Assembly: GCA_947302945.1 (NCBI GenBank)
Contig: CAMYWZ010000071.1
Span: forward strand, 1 to 6,227
Reading direction: 5' to 3'
From: an uncultured Bacillota bacterium
GTDB taxonomy: Bacteria; Bacillota; Clostridia; Peptostreptococcales; Anaerovoracaceae
Length of the DNA stretch: 6,227 bases
In this document: positions 1 to 5,406 of the stretch, piece by piece
Numbering within the stretch: the stretch's first letter is position 1
Layout: every line of letters begins with the position of its first letter
The notes under the pieces: model-generated
Database searches by the model: none
Seen by the model: only the letters and a program-made list of their open reading frames with translations
Told to the model about the DNA's origin: nothing
Program-made: the position numbers and the translations under genes

Positions 1-348
1 AGAAAGATGGTGCAGCACCTGATGAGGGATGAAGCCTGGCTCGGCGAGACGGAATTCTACCAGTTCTCCAAGGGCGTGCGCATAGTCTACAGGAAGTCCA
101 CCCACACCATAGAGGAGCTGAGCTTTAAGGGCGAGCCGGTAACGGACGACATGAAGCTGAAGATAGCGCTGCAGGCCTATCATTACAACAACTTCGACGA
201 GTTCCTGGGCATCCCTCTCGAGGAGGTCAAGAAGAACATGAAGCCGCGCGTTGTGGCCACCTCCGTCAACAACATCATCGAGGAGTACTTCGCCACAAAC
301 ACCGGCCTTGACGCCCACGTCGAAGGCCGCATAACCATCCTCGATTAA
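1..348 (+). CDS. 5'-nucleotidase/metallophosphatase family protein, C-terminal part (5' end outside window)
   Basis: The frame is open from the first base (Arg-Lys precede the first Met at 7), so the gene starts left of the window and only about 115 C-terminal residues are seen. They resemble the C-terminal substrate-binding domain of bifunctional 5'-nucleotidase/2',3'-cyclic phosphodiesterases. Seen are a segment reading TEFYQFSKGVRIVY, a strand-rich GEPV-type turn, and a final VEGRITILD strand before the TAA stop. In this family the N-terminal metallophosphatase domain carries the dinuclear metal site and the C-terminal domain binds the nucleotide. Many members are secreted or wall-anchored, but no anchor is present at this C-terminus. 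The metal ligands are outside the window, so activity cannot be judged. The gene converges with glmM and shares a hairpin terminator with it. Family assignment rests on remembered sequence resemblance and is moderately sure. Confidence 0.72.
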   Translation, partial: RKMVQHLMRDEAWLGETEFYQFSKGVRIVYRKSTHTIEELSFKGEPVTDDMKLKIALQAYHYNNFDEFLGIPLEEVKKNMKPRVVATSVNNIIEEYFATNTGLDAHVEGRITILD

Positions 349-399
349 AACTGCGGGCAAGTGCTGAGCAAAAGCTGCAAAACCGGAAAACACAAAACG

Positions 400-438
400 A
401 AAAGGGGACGGTCGAAACGATCGTCCCCGGTATTTTTT
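400..438. terminator. bidirectional Rho-independent terminator
   Basis: The arms at 404-414 and 418-428 pair over 11 bp (one G-T wobble), with GGGGACG/CGTCCCC at the base and an AAA loop. On the + strand six T follow at 433-438, after a GGTA gap. On the - strand the stem is followed at once by TTTT-CG-TTTT. It lies between the stop codons of the convergent nucleotidase gene (348) and glmM (449), so it can end transcripts from both sides. The U-tract is closer to the stem on the glmM side. Confidence 0.88.
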
Positions 439-448
439 CTCTGATAAT

Positions 449-1795
449 TTATGCCAGATGGCCTTTGGCCTTGATGACCTCAATGACGGAATCCACGTAC
501 TTTTCGCAGATCTCGTCTGTGCCGGCTTCCACCATGACGCGGATGACGGGCTCCGTGCCGCTCTCGCGGACCAGGATGCGGCCGGTGTCGCCGAGCTCTT
601 TGGTGACCTTCGCGACGGCTGCCTGGACATCCGGGTCGTTCTGGGCATCCGGTTTGCTCTTTACGCGGACGTTCTTGAGGACCTGCGGATAGAAGACAAC
701 AGGCTTTGCAAGCTCGGAGATGGGCTTTTCCTTGGCCAGCATGGTCTCCATGACCATGAGAGAGGTGAGTATGCCGTCTCCGGTGGTGGCGTACTTGGTG
801 AAGATGACGTGGCCGCTCTGCTCGCCGCCTATGCGGTTGCCGGTCTGGACCATGTTCTCGTAGACGTACTTGTCGCCGACTTTGGTCTTGTCGTATTCGA
901 TGCCGACCTTGTCCAGAGCCTTGTAAAGGCCGAAGTTGGACATTACTGTGGTGACGACCTTGTTGTTGTCCAGCTCGCCGCGCTCCTTCATGTAAAGGCC
1001 GCAGAGGTAGATGATGTGGTCTCCGGTTACGACGCCTCCTTTTTCATCCACGCAGATGCAGCGGTCCGCGTCGCCGTCGAAGGCGAAGCCTATGTCGAGG
1101 CGGTTTTCGAGAACGAACTTCTGCAGGTGCTCTATGTGGGTGGAGCCGCAGTCCGTGTTGATGTTGTAGCCGTCCGGGTGGTCGTTCATGACGTAGGTCC
1201 TGGCGCCGAGGGCGTCGAATACGGCTTTAGCTATGGTCCAGGAAGCGCCGTTGGCGACGTCCAGACCGACTTTGATGTTCTTGAAGCTGAACTTGGAGAG
1301 CGAGATGAGGTAGGCGATGTAGCGGTTGCGGCCCTCGACGTAGTCTACGGTGCGGCCGATGTCGTGCCTGCCGGCGACGGGGATGTCCACCTTGCCGTCG
1401 ATGTAGTCTTCGACCTTGAGTATGGTCTCTTCGTCCATCTTTTCGCCGTAGCCGTTGATCAGCTTGATGCCGTTGTCGTAGTACGGGTTGTGGGAGGCGG
1501 AGATCATGATGCCGCAGTCAAACTTGTCTGTCCTTGCGATGTATGCTACGGACGGGGTGGTAGTGACGTGCATGATGTAGGCGTCCGCGCCGCTTGCCAT
1601 AAGGCCCGTGCACAGAGCGTACTCGAACATGTAGGAGCTGCGCCTGGTGTCCTTGCCTATGACTATCCTGGCTTTTCTGCCGAGCCTCTGCCCGTAGTAC
1701 CAGCCGAGGTAGCGGCCGATCTTGATGGCGTGCTCTGAGGTGAGGTCTTTGTTGGCTTCTCCGCGGAAGCCGTCAGTTCCGAAGTATTTTCCCAT
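449..1795 (-). CDS. glmM: phosphoglucosamine mutase GlmM
   Basis: GlmM converts glucosamine-6-phosphate to glucosamine-1-phosphate in the cytoplasm, the step before acetylation and uridylylation to UDP-GlcNAc for peptidoglycan. The 448-residue length is normal for the family. All alpha-D-phosphohexomutase landmarks are visible: N-terminal KYFGTDGFRG (3-12), the phosphoserine loop ISASHNP (98-104) with catalytic Ser101, the Mg-binding loop DGDADR (240-245), the sugar-specificity loop GGEQSGH (333-339), and the phosphate-binding loop RESGTEP (420-426). The GTDGFRG start and GEQSGH loop favour GlmM over phosphomannomutase or phosphoglucomutase. The ATG is preceded by GAAAGG seven bases upstream (1803-1808), which abuts the stop codon of the preceding gene. 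That 12-bp gap makes it the second gene of an operon with the GlmU-like protein. A terminator follows 20 bp after the TAA stop. Confidence 0.97.
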   Translation of the reverse strand: MGKYFGTDGFRGEANKDLTSEHAIKIGRYLGWYYGQRLGRKARIVIGKDTRRSSYMFEYALCTGLMASGADAYIMHVTTTPSVAYIARTDKFDCGIMISASHNPYYDNGIKLINGYGEKMDEETILKVEDYIDGKVDIPVAGRHDIGRTVDYVEGRNRYIAYLISLSKFSFKNIKVGLDVANGASWTIAKAVFDALGARTYVMNDHPDGYNINTDCGSTHIEHLQKFVLENRLDIGFAFDGDADRCICVDEKGGVVTGDHIIYLCGLYMKERGELDNNKVVTTVMSNFGLYKALDKVGIEYDKTKVGDKYVYENMVQTGNRIGGEQSGHVIFTKYATTGDGILTSLMVMETMLAKEKPISELAKPVVFYPQVLKNVRVKSKPDAQNDPDVQAAVAKVTKELGDTGRILVRESGTEPVIRVMVEAGTDEICEKYVDSVIEVIKAKGHLA

Positions 1796-1807
1796 GGTGT
1801 TGCCTTT

Positions 1808-2470
1808 CTATTCGTGTTTTGCGACGATTACGCCGTTATCCTTGTAAATGCTGTTTTCGGGGACCACTCCGCGCACGCAGGAAGTGGGGTAGATGTTGCT
1901 GTGCCTGCCGATGACTGTGCCGGGGTTGCATACGCTGTTGCAGCCGACTTCCACGTAGTCTCCGAGCATGGCGCCGAACTTCTTGATGCCTGTTTCTATG
2001 TTTTCCGTGCCGTTGTGCACCACGACGAGCTTCTTGTCCGATTTGACGTTGGAGGTGATGGAGCCAGCTCCCATGTGGCTGTAGTAGCCGAGGATGGAAT
2101 CTCCCACGTAGTTGTAGTGCGGGGTCTGGACGTGGTCGAAGAGGATGACGTTCTTAAGCTCCACGGAGTTGCCGACTACGCAGTCCGCGCCGACCAGAGC
2201 GGAGCCTCTGATGAAGGCGCAGTGCCTGACTTCGGTGTTGGGGCCGATGATGCATGGCGCGCCGAGATAGGCGCTGGGGAAGACCTTTGCGGTCTTGTGG
2301 ACCCAGACGTTCTCCGAAACTTCTTCGTATTCGTCTTTGCTTAGGGTGGGGCCGATCGAGAGGATGAGCTCCTTGATGCCTTTGAGGGCCTCCCAGGGGT
2401 ACTCGAACTTGGCGAGATAGTCCCCGGCGAGGGTGTGCTCGAGGTCGAAAAGATCTTTTGTAGTATACAT
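1808..2470 (-). CDS. GlmU acetyltransferase-like left-handed beta-helix protein (no uridyltransferase domain)
   Basis: This 220-residue protein consists of a short N-terminal helical region (1-50) followed by hexapeptide-type repeats of a left-handed beta-helix (about 53-205), such as CIIGPNTEV, ALVGADCVVG and VIGRHSNIYP. The segment PHYNYVGDSILG (117-128) followed by SHMGAGSITSNV (131-142) matches in layout the acetyltransferase active-site region of GlmU, where GHLTYLGDAEIG holds the catalytic histidine; His118 and Tyr121 would be the equivalents. The roughly 230-residue nucleotidyltransferase domain of full GlmU is absent. Databases tend to call such proteins UDP-N-acetylglucosamine pyrophosphorylase, which does not fit the missing domain. 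Placement directly before glmM suggests acetylation of glucosamine-1-phosphate or a related nucleotide-sugar step; this is inference. The ATG has GGAGAA at 2475-2480 with good spacing, and the gene is first in its operon. Confidence 0.8.
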   Translation of the reverse strand: MYTTKDLFDLEHTLAGDYLAKFEYPWEALKGIKELILSIGPTLSKDEYEEVSENVWVHKTAKVFPSAYLGAPCIIGPNTEVRHCAFIRGSALVGADCVVGNSVELKNVILFDHVQTPHYNYVGDSILGYYSHMGAGSITSNVKSDKKLVVVHNGTENIETGIKKFGAMLGDYVEVGCNSVCNPGTVIGRHSNIYPTSCVRGVVPENSIYKDNGVIVAKHE

Positions 2471-2507
2471 GGTTTTCTCCTGACGGTTTTACTTTTTTTG
2501 ACAGTTT

Positions 2508-2536
2508 ATTATAATAAAAAAACAGCCTTTTGTCAA
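2508..2536 (-). promoter_or_regulatory. sigma-A promoter of the GlmU-like/glmM operon
   Basis: Read leftward, the -35 box TTGACA (2531-2536) and the -10 box TATAAT (2508-2513) are both perfect consensus and exactly 17 bp apart. Transcription should start near 2500, leaving a leader of about 30 nt before the ATG at 2470. The -35 sits in the loop of the terminator of the preceding thrH-like gene and the spacer contains that terminator's U-tract. Confidence 0.88.
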
Positions 2537-2557
2537 TATTCTGACGGGCTGTTTTTT
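2516..2557 (-). terminator. Rho-independent terminator of the thrH-like gene
   Basis: On the - strand the core ACAGCC...GGCTGT pairs, and flanking A and T runs extend it (2517-2527 with 2547-2557). The 3' arm is followed by a seven-T run. The 19-nt apical region holds a second short pair, GTCA/TGAC (2532-2535 with 2542-2545). It lies about 45 bp past the thrH-like stop codon. The + strand copy also has six T, but no rightward gene ends here. Confidence 0.82.
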
Positions 2558-2600
2558 CCATTTAATTGAAATTTTTTGAGGGCGGAAAAAGGGCCGGAAG

Positions 2601-3203
2601 CTATGCCATTGCGGCCTTTATCGCAGTAAGGAGCTCTTCGTAAGTCTCGTAGGCGGGGACGTCCGGATGGGCCTTCTTTATCTCTTCGGTGCTCCTGAAG
2701 AGGAATCCGGCCTTGCTCTCGGCTATCATGCCGAGGTCGTTGTAGCTGTCGCCGAAGCAAATGGCGTCGTAGCCTATGGAGTGCAGCGCCCTGACGGTTG
2801 AAAGCTTGGTGTTGTCCGTGCGCATCTTAAAGCCCGTGATCATGCCGTTTTCGGCTACGATGAGGGTGTTGCAGAAGATGGTGGGGTACCCGAGCTTCTT
2901 CATGAGAGGCATGGCAAACTGCTCGAAGGTGTCGCTGAGGACTATCACCTGGGTGAAGGTGCGCAGCTCGTCCAGAAATTCTTTCGCGCCGGGCAGGGGA
3001 TCGATGCGGGAGATGGTGTCCTGTATCTCCTTAAGGCCAAGGCCGCGCTCCTTAAGCAGCGCGATGCGCCAGTTCATGAGCTTGTCGTAATCCGGCTCCT
3101 CGCGCGTGGGGCGGGAAAGCACCGGGATGCCGCTCTCCCTTGCGAACTCTATCCATATCTCAGGCGTTACCACGCCCTCCATATCCAGGCAAACTATATT
3201 CAT
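2601..3203 (-). CDS. thrH: ThrH-like HAD phosphatase (phosphoserine phosphatase / homoserine phosphotransferase family)
   Basis: This cytoplasmic HAD-superfamily protein is about 200 residues long, the usual size of ThrH. Numbered from the ATG at 3203, motif I is LDMEGV with Asp7 as expected nucleophile and Glu9 in the acid/base position. Motif II is VLSDTF with Ser90, motif III is Lys133, and motif IV is GDSYND (151-156). The cap region contains EEPDYDKLMNWR and DPLPGAKEFLDEL, both typical of ThrH. Characterised ThrH from Pseudomonas dephosphorylates phosphoserine and can transfer the phosphate to homoserine, linking serine and threonine synthesis; the same activity here is inferred. The reading frame extends to a TTG at 3209, but that codon directly abuts the GGAGG. 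The ATG at 3201-3203 has ideal spacing and yields the family-typical N-terminus MNIVCLDMEG. The gene has its own promoter and terminator and is not co-transcribed with a threonine operon here. Confidence 0.87.
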   Translation of the reverse strand: MNIVCLDMEGVVTPEIWIEFARESGIPVLSRPTREEPDYDKLMNWRIALLKERGLGLKEIQDTISRIDPLPGAKEFLDELRTFTQVIVLSDTFEQFAMPLMKKLGYPTIFCNTLIVAENGMITGFKMRTDNTKLSTVRALHSIGYDAICFGDSYNDLGMIAESKAGFLFRSTEEIKKAHPDVPAYETYEELLTAIKAAMA

Positions 3204-3209
3204 TGCCAA

Positions 3210-3214
3210 CCTCC
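3210..3214 (-). promoter_or_regulatory. ribosome binding site deciding the thrH start
   Basis: GGAGG on the - strand lies 6 bases before the ATG at 3201-3203. It touches the alternative TTG at 3207-3209 with no spacing, so initiation at the ATG is strongly favoured. Confidence 0.85.
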
Positions 3215-3230
3215 GTAGTTTAATGCACCT

Positions 3231-3259
3231 ATTGTAATACTATTCCTGCGCTTTGGCAA
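3231..3259 (-). promoter_or_regulatory. sigma-A promoter of the thrH-like gene
   Basis: Leftward TTGCCA (3254-3259) and TACAAT (3231-3236) are separated by exactly 17 bp, each one base off consensus. The predicted start near 3224 leaves a short leader of about 20 nt. The promoter faces away from the 52-bp repeat array, whose nearest half-site ends about 40 bp upstream of the -35 box. Confidence 0.78.
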
Positions 3260-3299
3260 ATAGAACTTAAGAGAATGGCCGGCAGCTTCGGCACTAAAA

Positions 3300-3455
3300 A
3301 GTGACCTGCATGTGTTTTTTCGTGTAGGTCACTGGAAAAAGCTGATTTTTTAGTGACCTAAAGGTATATTACTGTCTGGGTCACTGAAATCTGCCTGTTT
3401 TACAGTGACCTGCAGCATTTCTTCCGTCTGGGTCACTGAACAGAATAAAAACTGG
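3300..3455. repeat. three tandem 52-bp units, each with an AGTGACC / GGTCACT inverted pair
   Basis: AGTGACCT begins at 3300, 3352 and 3404, and GGTCACT begins at 3327, 3379 and 3431, so both half-sites recur at exactly 52 bp. In each unit the two halves face each other across 20 bp, giving potential stems of 7-8 bp. Unit 1 can extend to 13 bp with wobbles, and unit 3 has an extra outer CTGTT/AACAG pair (3395-3399 and 3439-3443). Units 2 and 3 also share GTCTGGGTCACTGAA. Most other positions differ, yet there is no insertion or deletion. The array lies between the thrH promoter and the divergent blaI-like promoter, outside both predicted transcripts. It encodes no plausible protein, since 52 is not a multiple of three. 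The function is unknown; a multi-site protein-binding array is the leading guess. The non-coding gap 3204-3526 holds this array, the two promoters and the operators. Confidence 0.9.
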
Positions 3456-3484
3456 TTGACAAATTTGTTCTATGAATGTAGAAT
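3456..3484 (+). promoter_or_regulatory. sigma-A promoter of the BlaI/M56 operon
   Basis: TTGACA (3456-3461) and TAGAAT (3479-3484) are 17 bp apart; only one -10 base departs from consensus. The predicted start is near 3491, about 35 nt before the repressor ATG. Two BlaI/CopY-type dyads overlap the -10 and the start region. The last GGTCACT half-site ends 18 bp upstream of the -35 box. Confidence 0.85.
3468..3483. promoter_or_regulatory. predicted BlaI-type operator, upstream copy
   Basis: The dyad TTCTA (3468-3472) / TAGAA (3479-3483) contains CTATG-AA-TGTAG at 3470-3481. The right half TGTAG is perfect and the left half is degenerate relative to the downstream copy. It covers the -10 box, so a bound repressor would block RNA polymerase. 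Confidence 0.6.
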
Positions 3485-3493
3485 ACAATCATA

Positions 3494-3505
3494 CTACAAC
3501 TGTAG
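3494..3505. promoter_or_regulatory. predicted BlaI/CopY-type operator, downstream copy
   Basis: CTACA-AC-TGTAG is a perfect 5-bp dyad and matches the TACANNTGTA core known for CopY boxes and similar to BlaI/MecI operators. It lies at the predicted transcription start. Its TGTAG half is exactly 24 bp from the same half of the upstream copy. The adjacent gene encodes a repressor of this family, so autoregulation is expected. Confidence 0.75.
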
Positions 3506-3526
3506 AGCAAAAAGGAGGCGGTATTG

Positions 3527-3898
3527 ATGAGTATAAAAAGACTTCCGGATTCGGAGCTGGAGGTGATGCAGGCAGTATGGGAGCTGGGGGACAGGGCTCC
3601 CAGAGCAGAGGTGGAGCGCATGATCCAGGATAATAACGGACTTGCCCAGACCACCATACTAACGCTGCTTTCCAGACTCACAGAGAAAGGCTTCATAAGA
3701 GCGGAAAAAGAGGGCAGGAGCAGCGTATACACAGCCCTCATCAGCAGGAAAGACTACCTTGCCTCGCAGAGCAGGCGCTTCTTTGAAAAGCTCTGCGGAG
3801 GAGATATTTCTGCATTTGCCGCAGCGCTTTCAGGCAGCGGGATAAGCAGGGAAGACCTCGCGGAGCTCAGGGACCTGCTGGAAAGGACCGAGCTATGA
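3527..3898 (+). CDS. BlaI/MecI/CopY-family transcriptional repressor
   Basis: This 123-residue winged-helix repressor has the normal length of BlaI/MecI proteins. The N-terminal RLPDSELEVMQAVWELG (5-21) is the family's first helix. TTILTLLSRLTEKGFI (42-57) covers the recognition helix and the start of the wing, and EGRSSVYTAL (62-71) is the wing strand. SREDLAELRDLLE (107-119) is the C-terminal dimerisation helix. BlaI and MecI bind TACA/TGTA dyads as dimers and are inactivated by cleavage near residue 101; the staphylococcal Asn-Phe site is not evident here, so any cleavage site would differ. Strong AAAGGAGG (3511-3518) sits 8 bases before the ATG at 3527; a TTG three bases upstream is the less likely start. 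The gene ends in a 4-nt overlap (ATGA) with the M56 peptidase gene, so the two are translationally coupled partners. No metal-binding Cys tail typical of CopY is present, so copper sensing is unlikely. Confidence 0.9.
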   Translation: MSIKRLPDSELEVMQAVWELGDRAPRAEVERMIQDNNGLAQTTILTLLSRLTEKGFIRAEKEGRSSVYTALISRKDYLASQSRRFFEKLCGGDISAFAAALSGSGISREDLAELRDLLERTEL

Positions 3899-5388
3899 TC
3901 CTGATGTATTTGGCTCTCTGGCCTGTGAGGCTGGTCCTGCTGGCCGTGATCTCCCTGATCTATGCGTCTTTCTGGGTTAAACGTTTCAGCGGACAGAGTG
4001 CTCCTGATGATGAACAGTATAATTATGCGCCCCCGGTAAGTCCTTTATTAGTACCGATCGCAATGCTTATCTACCTCGCATTGGAACTGATCTATTGGAA
4101 GAGCGAAAAAGCCATCATCGCATTCTGTATGGACGCACTGGCAATAATGGTCCCGCTGGCTGCCTGGAGCATTTTGGCTTACTTTCTGATCAAGCCTCTC
4201 AGGAAAGTATTCTGTGCTTCCAGCTGCTCGCTCCTGTGGCTCGCACCGAATTTTGCTTTTGTGCTGGTCATTTTAAGACTGGCAAAGTGGTTCTTCTCTT
4301 CGCGCTTTTCGGTGGAGATCGATAAAGGATCCCTGGCGATCACGGTGCCGGTATACTTTTCCGTTTGTGCCTTGCTTTTCATACTGTCCATTATAAGGCA
4401 TCTCAGGTTCAGAAAATATGTTCTTAAAAACGCAGTGCCGGTCGATGATGAAAGGATACTCGGCATTTTCACAAAAGTGCTGCAGGAAACGTCAAAAGAC
4501 GACAGAACTCCGAGGATCGTGATAAGCCCAGATATTTCGACAGCGCTTTCGCTCGGCGTGTTCCGAAAGAGCACCGTAGTGCTTCTGCCGGATAAGAACT
4601 ACTCAGACGAGGATCTGGATCTGATCTTAAGGCACGAGTTGATCCACATCCTTCGTCAGGATCCCGTTACGAAGCTGTTCATGGTGTTCTGCTGCAGCCT
4701 GCTTTGGATAGATCCGTTCATGTGGATGAACAGAAAGCTTGCATCAGAAGACATCGAGCTTTCCTGTGACGAGGCTGTGCTGAGCGGGCTCGGAGATGAT
4801 GCGAAAGAACGTTATGCTGATCTCGTACTCAGCTCTGCAGGCGATGACAGGGGCTTTTCGACAAGCCTGTCATCTTCCGCAAAGTCGCTGAAATACAGGC
4901 TTTCAGGGATCATGAACCCTGCCGAAAAACGCTCAGGTGTATTGCTGATAGCGGCTGCGATAATGCTTGCCGCAGCAGGTACTTTCCTGATAAGCTTTTC
5001 CGCCTCAGCCGGTACTGCAGGAAGCGAGATCCTGCCCGGTTATGATGAGGGTAAATGGAAGATCGTCGAAGTTTACGGCTATACCGGTGATCGTTTGGAT
5101 CGTTTTGTTCCCTCTGACGAGACGGAGGCGGTTGAGGTACTCGAAAAGATGATGGACCTCGAAGTGAGTATAGAAGGCGGATCGACCTATTACGCAAAAG
5201 AAAACGGATGGCATGTAAAGGTGAGCAACGGGAACGACTATTATATACTGAATATTTACGGGCGGCGGCTGCGTGTCAGCAGTTATGACAGATCATCCGG
5301 GGTAAGCCGTTCTGCAGGCATGTATTATATAAGCGATCTCGACAAGTCCATGGAGGTCAGCAAAATGCTGAATGGTCTGCAACACTGA
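3895..5388 (+). CDS. BlaR1-like M56-family membrane metallopeptidase with non-PBP extracellular domain
   Basis: This 497-residue membrane protein has about five N-terminal hydrophobic segments (near 5-27, 49-67, 73-99, 112-131 and 148-168) and a positive RHLRFRK stretch (168-174) pointing to a cytosolic protease domain (about 175-345). The domain carries the zinc motif HELIH (247-251) and the downstream EDIELSCDEA (285-294) that supplies the third ligand in M56 enzymes. A last membrane helix (about 349-370) leads to an outside domain of roughly 125 residues. BlaR1 and MecR1 instead end in a beta-lactam-acylated domain of about 250 residues with an STxK serine; none is present here. I do not recognise the ectodomain; it is predicted to hold an amphipathic helix (407-421), beta strands around 440-463 and a final helix (483-494). 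By family knowledge the protease, when triggered, inactivates the cognate repressor. The start has GAAAGGA seven bases upstream. The signal sensed is unknown. Confidence 0.88.
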   Translation: MILMYLALWPVRLVLLAVISLIYASFWVKRFSGQSAPDDEQYNYAPPVSPLLVPIAMLIYLALELIYWKSEKAIIAFCMDALAIMVPLAAWSILAYFLIKPLRKVFCASSCSLLWLAPNFAFVLVILRLAKWFFSSRFSVEIDKGSLAITVPVYFSVCALLFILSIIRHLRFRKYVLKNAVPVDDERILGIFTKVLQETSKDDRTPRIVISPDISTALSLGVFRKSTVVLLPDKNYSDEDLDLILRHELIHILRQDPVTKLFMVFCCSLLWIDPFMWMNRKLASEDIELSCDEAVLSGLGDDAKERYADLVLSSAGDDRGFSTSLSSSAKSLKYRLSGIMNPAEKRSGVLLIAAAIMLAAAGTFLISFSASAGTAGSEILPGYDEGKWKIVEVYGYTGDRLDRFVPSDETEAVEVLEKMMDLEVSIEGGSTYYAKENGWHVKVSNGNDYYILNIYGRRLRVSSYDRSSGVSRSAGMYYISDLDKSMEVSKMLNGLQH

Positions 5389-5406
5389 TACAGGGGAGGA
5401 AACAGC

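Noticed and set aside
458..1738. A 426-codon open frame on the + strand opposite glmM.
   Set aside because: Its translation is Val/Asp/Ala-rich and low in complexity, as expected from the complement of a GC-rich gene. glmM on the other strand has every family motif. No ribosome site supports the + frame.
1814..2344. A 176-codon + strand open frame opposite the GlmU-like gene.
   Set aside because: It has the same Val/Asp/Ala-rich shadow composition, and the - strand protein shows clear hexapeptide repeats.
2498..2515. TTGACA (2498-2503) and TATAAT (2510-2515) on the + strand, looking like a rightward promoter.
   Set aside because: The spacer is only 6 bp. TATAAT appears on both strands because the local sequence TTATTATAATAA is a perfect palindrome. 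No rightward gene follows.
3300..3350. Repeat unit 1 hairpin plus nearby T-runs as an intrinsic terminator.
   Set aside because: The T-runs lie inside the loop or 11 bp past the stem, not directly after it. No gene transcribes into this site from the left on the + strand.
3300..3455. The 52-bp periodic repeats as a small CRISPR array.
   Set aside because: The conserved blocks are only 8-15 bp and come as alternating inverted copies rather than one direct repeat of 23-47 bp. There are no cas genes in the window.
3524..3526. TTG as the start codon of the BlaI-like repressor.
   Set aside because: The ATG directly after it has 8-base spacing from AAAGGAGG and gives the expected N-terminus. TTG is possible but less likely.
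4910..5197. Open frame on the - strand within the M56 gene, rich in Arg and Ser.
   Set aside because: No ribosome site, biased shadow composition, and full overlap with the well-supported M56 coding sequence.
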